From an uncultured Marinilabiliaceae bacterium (lineage in GTDB: Bacteria > Bacteroidota > Bacteroidia > Bacteroidales > Marinilabiliaceae): a DNA stretch of 18,363 nt. The notes under the pieces are model-generated. The model was not told the DNA's origin, ran no database searches, and worked only from the letters and a program-made list of their open reading frames with translations. The position numbers were made by a program, and so were the translations under genes. Location: NCBI GenBank assembly GCA_905235955.1, contig CAJONN010000011.1:1-18363 (forward strand), read 5' to 3'. Below, in pieces: positions 1-6,279 of this stretch; the stretch's first letter is position 1; each line of letters begins with the position of its first letter.

Positions 1-7
1 TTTCTGT

Positions 8-109
8 TTGAGCGAAGCGAGTTAAAATCGTTTAGCGAAGCGGAGATAATTTTTAGCGGAGGCAACAGCGACGAGTTCTTTTTGTTACTTTTTATTTCGC
101 TTCGCTCAA
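8..109. repeat. GCGAAGCG-rich region with 13-bp inverted repeat
   Basis: The 13-mer at 8-20 (TTGAGCGAAGCGA) has its exact reverse complement at 97-109. Between the arms, related motifs recur in direct orientation: AGCGAAGCGG at 34-43 after TTT, and AGCGGAGG and CAGCGACGAG near 55-75. The stretch has no coding potential. Such GCGAAGCG motifs look like a dispersed intergenic repeat family of the host genome, but only one copy of the larger unit is in the window, so that is inference. The right arm overlaps the next inverted repeat by one base, so the two stems would compete or form a pseudoknot if transcribed. Confidence 0.6.
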
Positions 110-141
110 TCATCGTTGAGTCTTGCGGAAATAAAAAGTAA
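85..141. repeat. 13-bp inverted repeat with nested small hairpin
   Basis: TTACTTTTTATTT at 85-97 pairs exactly with AAATAAAAAGTAA at 129-141. The 31-base loop contains a second short hairpin, CTCAA at 105-109 with TTGAG at 116-120. The stem is A/T-rich and is not followed by a T-tract, so it does not look like a simple terminator for either direction. It could be the end of a repeat element or an RNA structure reading out of the gene left of the window. Confidence 0.6.
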
Positions 142-269
142 AATTAATGGGAAGGCCGTATATAGGGACTTGTTTGCAGAACATTTCTACTTGCGAAACT
201 TGAGAAAATTAATGAAAAAGCCACGTTTGTGGACTTGTTTTCTGTACATTCCTAACTTGTGAAAATGAA
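140..269. repeat. Tandem imperfect 65-bp direct repeat (two copies)
   Basis: Copy one is 140-204 and copy two is 205-269. Each begins AAAATTAATG, continues with an AA.GCC segment, shares the exact GGACTTGTTT core, and then an ACATT-C-TA-ACTTG-like segment. Identity is roughly two thirds to three quarters by eye. No open reading frame spans the copies. They lie directly after the hairpin-rich segment and before the promoter region of the small secreted gene. They may be decayed repeats or repeated binding sites; nothing in the sequence decides between these. Confidence 0.55.
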
Positions 270-299
270 TAAATTGAAAAAAAGATTTTGCAATAATTG

Positions 300-327
300 T
301 TGATTATGAAACTAATTGCTAAATTCG
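300..327 (+). promoter_or_regulatory. Possible Bacteroidetes-type promoter
   Basis: TAAATTCG at 320-327 differs at one base from the TAnnTTTG -7 consensus of Bacteroidetes, and a TTG lies at 300-302 with a 17-base spacer. A start about 7 bases downstream would give a leader of roughly 26 nt before the ATG at 362. The match is imperfect and the region is A/T-rich, so this is tentative. Confidence 0.3.
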
Positions 328-361
328 TCGTTGAAAAGAAAAGATAGCTCAAATAATTGTT

Positions 362-784
362 ATGAAAAAAATATACTTCTCATTAGTGTTGCTATTGCTC
401 CTTTTGATTCCAACACAAGGCAATAGCCAAGCAGAGGCCGTTGAAGCCAATTGCAAAACATGCTTTCAAGCACCATTTATTGTTACTGGCAAACCATTCA
501 GAGCATTGCTTACGGGCGACGAAGTTGCTGAGTTCAACGTAACACTTTTTTCTGGAACTACATATCGTATAGCTGCAGGTTCGGCAGGTAAAAATTACAT
601 TATACTGAATGTATATGACTCTGATCGCAATCTTCTCTTTTCAAATCGCGACTATGACAACGCTACCTATTGGGACTTTACAGTAGAAGGCTACATAGAT
701 TGCATAGTAGAAGCACGCCTTGATGACACAATGGCTTCATCTGGTTTCGCTATTCTGATGACCGGATTTAAGCTCAACGAATAG
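362..784 (+). CDS. Small secreted protein of unknown function
   Basis: This 140-residue protein starts at ATG 362. It opens with a clear signal peptide: Lys2-Lys3, then a leucine-rich core at residues 7-16 and a probable signal peptidase I site near Gln23/Ala24. There is no lipobox cysteine. The mature part of about 115 residues is a single domain with alternating hydrophobic and polar residues, aromatic residues and no long helix, which suggests a small beta-sandwich somewhat like PPC-type domains; that resemblance is by eye only. It has a CxxC pair (Cys31, Cys34) and one further cysteine (Cys114). The gene stands alone, closed by a strong terminator at 830-857, so it appears to be its own transcription unit. 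The periplasm or outside of the cell is the inferred location. No family name can be assigned with confidence. Confidence 0.75.
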   Translation: MKKIYFSLVLLLLLLIPTQGNSQAEAVEANCKTCFQAPFIVTGKPFRALLTGDEVAEFNVTLFSGTTYRIAAGSAGKNYIILNVYDSDRNLLFSNRDYDNATYWDFTVEGYIDCIVEARLDDTMASSGFAILMTGFKLNE

Positions 785-829
785 AAATTAGGCTGCAAAA
801 TTTTTACTGCAGTTGGAATAAAATATTGA

Positions 830-857
830 GCCGTTGCAACAATGTAACGGCTTTTTT
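830..857 (+). terminator. Intrinsic terminator after the small secreted gene
   Basis: GCCGTTGCA at 830-838 pairs with TGTAACGGC at 843-851, a 9-bp stem including one G-T pair, around a 4-base loop. Six T residues follow at 852-857. It ends transcription of the 362-784 gene and shows that the ABC transporter gene at 882 needs its own start of transcription or depends on read-through. Confidence 0.85.
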
Positions 858-881
858 GTAATGAGATTATAAGGGATAAAT

Positions 882-3800
882 ATGAGTGACAGAATACTTA
901 ATGCCTTAGTACACCTATTTGCCGTCATAACCTCGGTTCGCCCAACTGAGAGTATGAAGGAGAGGCGCGATGTGGTTTATAAGTTTTTAACACTCAACCT
1001 CAATCGCGACCTTGCCAACAAATATATACGCATATACGACGACTATTATAGGCAAAGTATTGAGCAAGGACGTAAAAGTAGCAACCAGTATAAAGCCATA
1101 TCGCGCGTAACATCAAAGGCTACACGCATAGCCATAGAGCTAAACCGAGAGCTGACACCATATCAGAAATACATCATATTGGTTGAACTCTATGAATATG
1201 TAAGCACCGGCGAACTATCGTATATAGAACAAGGCTTGGTAAACGATGCTGTAGCTGACAAATTCAATATAAACCGCGAAGAACTCTCGCTCATACAGTC
1301 GTTTATATTTGAGCCTGAAAATGTTACAGAGAAAATAGTAATGTCGGGCGATGAAAGTTGCACAGAGATAATAGAGCCTAAGCATATATTTTGGGAAGAT
1401 TTGGATGGCGAATTGCACTTCATATTTATTCCAACAGCATGTATATTCCTGTTTAAATATTTTGGCAACAGCGAGATAGAGATGAACGGCATGATAGTAG
1501 CGCCATACAAAACGCACATCATGCGACCGGGTACCTCAATAAAAAACAATGTTAGTTCGCCAATATTCTTCTACGATATTATTCAGCACGTAGTGTTGCA
1601 AAGTCAGCAAGCACAAGTAACATTGGAGTGCCGAAATGTGCAACACTACTTCAACCCCAAACAGATAGGCTTACACAAATTCTCCTTTGAGTCGAAATCA
1701 GGTCAGTTGGTAGGTATAATGGGTGTGAGCGGCTCTGGCAAGAGTACGTTTGGCTACGTAATATCTGGCATGACTGAGCCTACTGAGGGTAATGTCTACA
1801 TCAACAATATTGATATATATCAGCACCCTGAAAAAATAAAAGGCTTGATAGGCTACGTATCGCAAGACGACATTTTGATAGAAGACCTGACGGTGTATGA
1901 CAATATGTATTACAACGCCAAAATGTCGTTTGATAACCTATCAGAAGTTGCTATAGCTGAAAAAATAGAGAGCGTGCTCCACATGCTTGGCTTGTATGAG
2001 ATACGCAATCTGAAAGTAGGGTCGCCACTAAACAAAAAGATAAGTGGCGGACAGCGCAAACGCCTCAATATAGCCATAGAGCTAATACGCGAGCCAGCCA
2101 TATTGATACTTGACGAGCCAACATCAGGCTTGTCGTCGCACGACTCGCAAAACATCATAGAGATGCTCAAAGACCTTACCTTCAAAGGTAAACTCATCTT
2201 TGTAGTTATTCATCAGCCATCGTCAGACATATTCAAAATGTTTGACAAGTTGCTTGTGCTCGATACTGGCGGATACCTTATATATAATGGCAACCCTGTA
2301 GAAAGTTTGACCTACTTCCGCTATCATTTGCAGATATTAAATAATAGGGAGGTAGAGTGCCACCGATGCGGCAACGTGAATGTAGAGCAAGTGCTAAATA
2401 TGATAAGTCAGCCCATAGTTGACGAATATGGCAACATAACCAACACACGCAAAGTAACCCCTGAAGAGTGGTATGAAAAACTCTATTGGGGTGCGCTCGA
2501 CTCATCGTATATAGCTGACCCTGAGCCATTACCACCAATAACCTTCAAGGTGCCAAACCGCTTAAAGCAGCTATGGATATATTTCTGTCGCGATGTAAAA
2601 TCACGTTCGGCCAATGTGCAATATTTGCTCATCAATATATGTGAAGCTCCAATATTGGGTTTCTTGCTATCATTCTTGGTGCGCTACTACGATGTGTCAG
2701 TAGGCGAAGAATATACATATGCAGGCAACTCAAATATGCCAATATACATCATCATGTCAGTAATAGTGGCATATTTTATTGGTCTGACGGTGAGTGCCGA
2801 AGAGATCATACAAGATAGGCAAATAGTCAAGCGCGAGCAATTTCTGAATTTGAGTAGGTTAAGCTACATACTTTCAAAATGCTTGCTAACATCGTTGCTC
2901 TCTGCATTCCAAGTATTGCTATTTGTGCTGATAGGCAACAGCATATTAGGCATAGAAAATATGTGGTTTGAATATTGGCTCGTGCTCTTCTCTACGGCAG
3001 TGGCAGCCAACCTAATAGGTCTGATATTGTCTGATAGTATGGACAAAACCATCAACATATACATACTCATACCATTTATGGTAATACCGCAATTGATATT
3101 GAGTGGTGTGTTTATAAAATATGACAAAATGAACCCCGATGCCAGCAGTGTAACCACAGTGCCAATGTATGGCAATGCAATAACAGCTCGGTGGGCATTT
3201 GAGGCGTTGGTGGTAAACCAATTTATATACAACGAATATGAGTGCAACTTCTATCAATATCACAAATCGAAGAGTCAGGCAACATATTACAAAGACTATT
3301 GGGCACCAACGCTCAAAGTGAGCCTCGACAAGGTTGAAAAAGCTGTGAAGCAAAACAATACAGCAGAGGCTAAGCGACAGTTGCAATTGCTCAAAAACGA
3401 GCTACTTGCCCCAACAAGGGTGTTTGGCGAAATAAAACGTCCACGCCCAGAGCTATTTAGCTTGGCAATGTATTGCTCAGTAACATACGAAACCATATCA
3501 AACTACATAGAGAGTGTGCGCAAATACAACGTGCAACGCTACAATAAAGCCGACTTGGCAGAAGACAAAGCCAGAAAAAGCATACCTCGTGAGCAACTCG
3601 ACGAACTCAGGCATCGCTATTGCAACAATAGCATAAGCGACTTCGTCTGCTCAAAGAGTGGGGCAATAGTTTCTGACGTGATAATGGAGTATGACAATAG
3701 GCTTTGGCAAAAGTCGGAGCCCGTATATCAAGACACACAAGAGTCGTTTAGTGCTCCGCTATATTCGCCATATAAATATATATTTGGCACACCAATAGAT

Positions 3801-3923
3801 ACCTATATATTTGATGTGGCAATAATGTGGGTTGCCAACATCATTTTGCTGATAATATTGCAAACCGGAATAGTTGGTAAGGTGTTGCATTATAGGCTTT
3901 TTAGACGAATAAACAAAAAATAA
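882..3923 (+). CDS. ABC-2 type transporter, ATPase fused to permease (ABCG-like)
   Basis: This 1013-residue half-transporter joins a nucleotide-binding domain to a membrane domain in the ABCG/White order. Residues 1-120 form a helical extension that resembles TerB-like domains, and 150-240 a beta-rich segment. The ATPase shows Walker A G281-T289 (GVSGSGKST), signature ISGGQ at 387-391, Walker B ending D411-E412 and switch His444. A CHRC motif (Cys493, Cys496) lies in the linker. Hydrophobic segments fall near 583-608, 619-645, 660-689, 694-720, 724-749 and 973-1002. About 220 mostly charged residues separate the fifth and sixth, probably a large periplasmic domain. The substrate cannot be read from the sequence. 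AAGG at 871-874 is a plausible ribosome site for ATG 882. RecF follows after 14 bases. Large proteins of this architecture are known in Bacteroidetes but, as far as I know, uncharacterised. Confidence 0.85.
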   Translation: MSDRILNALVHLFAVITSVRPTESMKERRDVVYKFLTLNLNRDLANKYIRIYDDYYRQSIEQGRKSSNQYKAISRVTSKATRIAIELNRELTPYQKYIILVELYEYVSTGELSYIEQGLVNDAVADKFNINREELSLIQSFIFEPENVTEKIVMSGDESCTEIIEPKHIFWEDLDGELHFIFIPTACIFLFKYFGNSEIEMNGMIVAPYKTHIMRPGTSIKNNVSSPIFFYDIIQHVVLQSQQAQVTLECRNVQHYFNPKQIGLHKFSFESKSGQLVGIMGVSGSGKSTFGYVISGMTEPTEGNVYINNIDIYQHPEKIKGLIGYVSQDDILIEDLTVYDNMYYNAKMSFDNLSEVAIAEKIESVLHMLGLYEIRNLKVGSPLNKKISGGQRKRLNIAIELIREPAILILDEPTSGLSSHDSQNIIEMLKDLTFKGKLIFVVIHQPSSDIFKMFDKLLVLDTGGYLIYNGNPVESLTYFRYHLQILNNREVECHRCGNVNVEQVLNMISQPIVDEYGNITNTRKVTPEEWYEKLYWGALDSSYIADPEPLPPITFKVPNRLKQLWIYFCRDVKSRSANVQYLLINICEAPILGFLLSFLVRYYDVSVGEEYTYAGNSNMPIYIIMSVIVAYFIGLTVSAEEIIQDRQIVKREQFLNLSRLSYILSKCLLTSLLSAFQVLLFVLIGNSILGIENMWFEYWLVLFSTAVAANLIGLILSDSMDKTINIYILIPFMVIPQLILSGVFIKYDKMNPDASSVTTVPMYGNAITARWAFEALVVNQFIYNEYECNFYQYHKSKSQATYYKDYWAPTLKVSLDKVEKAVKQNNTAEAKRQLQLLKNELLAPTRVFGEIKRPRPELFSLAMYCSVTYETISNYIESVRKYNVQRYNKADLAEDKARKSIPREQLDELRHRYCNNSISDFVCSKSGAIVSDVIMEYDNRLWQKSEPVYQDTQESFSAPLYSPYKYIFGTPIDTYIFDVAIMWVANIILLIILQTGIVGKVLHYRLFRRINKK

Positions 3924-3937
3924 GAGTATCAAATAAA

Positions 3938-5050
3938 GTGTATCTGAAAAACTTGCATATAGTCAATTATCGCAACATAGCTCAGGCCGATACCACATTT
4001 TGCAGTGGCATCAACTGCTTTGTAGGGCACAATGGAGTAGGGAAAACCAATATACTTGACGCTATATATTATTTGTCGTTTTGCAAAAGCTTCTATTCAT
4101 CGCCCGACAGCCAAAATATATTGCATGGCGAGCCATTTTTTGTGATACAAGGCGAATATGAACGCAACGAAATGCAAGAGCAAATATATTGTGGCGTGAA
4201 GCGCGGACAAAAAAAACAATTCAAACGTAACAAAAAAGATTATCAGCGCCTATCAGATCACATAGGTTTGCTACCAACCGTAGTGATATATCCATTTGAT
4301 GAATTGCTAATAGCCGATGGCGCTGAAGAGAGGCGTAAATATGCTGACAGTGTAATATCGCAGTGCGACAAAGGCTACTTAGAAAACTTAATGGCATACA
4401 ACAAGTTGCTACAACAGCGCAACGCCCTACTGAAGCAAATGCAAGAGCAAGAGAGCGAAGCAATAGACACATCGCTCATCGACGTTATCGACATACAAAT
4501 GGCGCGTTATGGCGAGGCAATATCAGAGCGTCGGAGCGAATTTGTAAAGTGGCTACAACCAGTGCTCACACATTATTATCAAGAAATATCGTCGGGCAAA
4601 GAAGAGGTAAATATGAGCTACGTTACAGGCTTGCAACGCTACCAACTTTATGCAGGGCTTGTTGAAACACGCCGTCGAGATGTAGCATTGGGCTATACCT
4701 CAAGAGGCATACACAAAGACGATATAGACTTTATGCTTGGCGAATATCCAATAAAAAGAGTAGGCTCGCAGGGGCAGCGCAAGTCGTTTGTTATAGCACT
4801 CAAATTGGCTCAGTTTCAATATCTGACCGAGCACAATGGTTTGCGCCCCATATTGCTACTTGACGATATATTTGACAAGCTTGATGCACAGCGAGGTGCT
4901 AACCTCATAGGACTAATAGCTACAGGGCATTTTGACCAAATATTTGTAACCGACACCAATAAAGAACGTTTGCAAAAAATACTTGACAAAGTAAACAAAC
5001 AACATAAGATATTTGAAGTTGACAACGGAAACGTAACTGAAGCACAATGA
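3938..5050 (+). CDS. recF: DNA replication and repair protein RecF
   Basis: RecF is a cytoplasmic SMC-like ABC ATPase that binds gapped DNA and, with RecO and RecR, helps load RecA onto SSB-coated single strands. The 370-residue length fits the family. Walker A is at residues 30-38 (GHNGVGKTN). The signature SQGQRK is at 277-282, and Walker B ends in Asp309-Asp310, followed by the D-loop FDKLDAQR. The N-terminal strand-turn pattern ending NYRN and the coiled-coil-like middle region (about 140-200) are also RecF-like. The start is GTG at 3938, which keeps the conserved N-terminus. No upstream ATG fits. The gene lies 14 bases after the transporter and 3 bases before the DUF721 gene, so it is probably co-transcribed with both. 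It is not next to dnaA or dnaN in this window, unlike the arrangement in many other bacteria. Confidence 0.95.
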   Translation: MYLKNLHIVNYRNIAQADTTFCSGINCFVGHNGVGKTNILDAIYYLSFCKSFYSSPDSQNILHGEPFFVIQGEYERNEMQEQIYCGVKRGQKKQFKRNKKDYQRLSDHIGLLPTVVIYPFDELLIADGAEERRKYADSVISQCDKGYLENLMAYNKLLQQRNALLKQMQEQESEAIDTSLIDVIDIQMARYGEAISERRSEFVKWLQPVLTHYYQEISSGKEEVNMSYVTGLQRYQLYAGLVETRRRDVALGYTSRGIHKDDIDFMLGEYPIKRVGSQGQRKSFVIALKLAQFQYLTEHNGLRPILLLDDIFDKLDAQRGANLIGLIATGHFDQIFVTDTNKERLQKILDKVNKQHKIFEVDNGNVTEAQ

Positions 5051-5053
5051 GCT

Positions 5054-5350
5054 ATGGAAGGTAAATGGGATACATCAAAACGACTATCAGAAGTGATATT
5101 CGACATAATGCGCGAAGAAAAAATAGGTAGTCAGATGCTTGAAAATAGAGCTGTAAACCTATGGCAAGTAATAGTAGGACCAACAGTGGGGCGAGTAACA
5201 CAAAAAGTATACATCAACAATGGTACACTATGTGTGCAACTAACATCGAGCGTTGTAAAACAAGAACTTATAATGCTCAAAAGTAAAATAATAAGCAAGA
5301 TAAACGATGCAGTAGGCGAAGGTGTAGTAAAAGATATATACTTTGTATAA
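5054..5350 (+). CDS. DUF721 family protein (DciA-like)
   Basis: This 98-residue protein matches the DUF721 pattern: an N-terminal helix with a conserved hydrophobic face, a tryptophan-centred segment (residues 37-44, LWQVIVGP), a THV-like strand region (VTQKVYINNGTLCVQLTSS) and a C-terminal helix (LIMLKSKIISKIND). DUF721 includes DciA, which in other bacteria helps load the replicative helicase DnaB. Small Bacteroidetes members have, to my knowledge, not been tested, so a replication role is inference. Only 3 bases separate it from recF, so translation is probably coupled, which supports a job in DNA replication or repair. The start ATG 5054 is the only one that fits. Confidence 0.8.
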   Translation: MEGKWDTSKRLSEVIFDIMREEKIGSQMLENRAVNLWQVIVGPTVGRVTQKVYINNGTLCVQLTSSVVKQELIMLKSKIISKINDAVGEGVVKDIYFV

Positions 5351-5389
5351 AAGGCTTATTGTGAGAATATTAAGAGTCGTTTTATTGTT

Positions 5390-5394
5390 AGGAG
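5390..5394 (+). promoter_or_regulatory. Shine-Dalgarno-like AGGAG ahead of prmA
   Basis: AGGAG at 5390-5394 lies 15 bases before ATG 5410, with an A-rich spacer. Strong Shine-Dalgarno motifs are uncommon in this window and the spacing is longer than usual, so its use is uncertain. Confidence 0.3.
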
Positions 5395-5409
5395 AAAAAT
5401 AAAAAAAAC

Positions 5410-6246
5410 ATGCAATATAAAAAAGTGAGCATACGCCTCACACCATACAACGAAACCGCAGCAGCATTGCTAACAGCGCAGATGGGCGAAATAGGCTTTG
5501 ATAGCTTTGAAGATACAGCAGAAGGCATAATAGGCTATGCCATGGAGAGCAACTACAACGAAGCATTGCTATCAGAACTCAATCCGATGGTAGATGGAGT
5601 AAGCATACAGTATAGCATAGAAACCATTGCCGACGAAGATTGGAACAAAGAGTGGGAGCAAAACCAATTCAAACCCATAGTGATAGCCAATAAATGCCGA
5701 ATAAGAAGTCCGTATCATGATGCCGACAAAAGCATAGAATATGAGATAGTGATAGATCCGCAAATGTCGTTTGGTACAGGCTATCATGAAACAACAACAA
5801 TGATGATAGAGTATTTGCTCGAAAAAAACATATCAAACACCACAGTGCTTGATATGGGTTGTGGCACAGGCATATTGGGCATAATGGCAGCTAAGCGCGG
5901 AGCACAAAAAGTAGATTGCATAGACATAGATGAATGGTGCTACAAAAACACTCAAAACAACGCAAAACTCAATCAAGTAAGCAACATAAACATAGAGTTG
6001 GGCGATGCATCGTTGCTGACAACCGCCAATAAATATGACATAATAATGGCAAACATCAACCGAAACATACTTGTAGCCGACATGCAACACTATGCCAACG
6101 CACTGAAAAAAGGTGGTACAATGATGCTGAGCGGATTCTACACAGCCGATGCCAACATAGTAGAAGCCGAAGCCAAACGTTTTGGACTACAACTCGTAGA
6201 AACAAAAGTGCTCAACGACTGGAATGCACTCTATCTTAGCAAATAA
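5410..6246 (+). CDS. prmA: Ribosomal protein L11 methyltransferase PrmA
   Basis: PrmA adds methyl groups from S-adenosylmethionine to amino groups of ribosomal protein L11 in the cytoplasm. The protein has 278 residues, close to the usual 280-295. An N-terminal substrate-recognition domain (about 1-95) precedes the Rossmann methyltransferase domain. Diagnostic features are the FGTGYHETT stretch near residues 121-129, SAM motif I D148-MGCGTG-154, an acidic end of strand two (CIDID, about 176-180), and the NINRNIL motif near 215-221, where the catalytic motif NxxxN/N-P-P-Y equivalent of this family sits. The gene follows DUF721 after 59 bases and precedes the giant exported protein gene by 33 bases. 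No promoter of good quality was seen in the 59-base gap, so it is probably part of the same operon. Confidence 0.93.
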   Translation: MQYKKVSIRLTPYNETAAALLTAQMGEIGFDSFEDTAEGIIGYAMESNYNEALLSELNPMVDGVSIQYSIETIADEDWNKEWEQNQFKPIVIANKCRIRSPYHDADKSIEYEIVIDPQMSFGTGYHETTTMMIEYLLEKNISNTTVLDMGCGTGILGIMAAKRGAQKVDCIDIDEWCYKNTQNNAKLNQVSNINIELGDASLLTTANKYDIIMANINRNILVADMQHYANALKKGGTMMLSGFYTADANIVEAEAKRFGLQLVETKVLNDWNALYLSK

Positions 6247-6279
6247 CCAAACAACACCGAAATACCATAAAACTTGAAA

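Noticed and set aside
1..143. CRISPR array
   Set aside because: The motifs are irregularly spaced, short and partly inverted; there are no regular repeat-spacer units.
793..812. CTGCA / TGCAG inverted repeat just after the small secreted gene
   Set aside because: Only five pairs around a ten-base A/T loop and no T-tract; the strong terminator at 830-857 explains the site.
1190..1549. Long minus-strand frames opposite the transporter and other large genes
   Set aside because: They are antisense shadows favoured by the codon use of the real genes; none has a ribosome site, promoter box or domain pattern.
4363..4665. Open frame of 100 codons on the plus strand within recF
   Set aside because: It lies fully inside the well-supported recF frame, has low-complexity Arg/Ala-rich content and no recognisable motif.
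5339..5345. TACTTTG as a promoter box for prmA
   Set aside because: It is one base short of the TAnnTTTG spacing and lies inside the DUF721 coding end; too weak to list.
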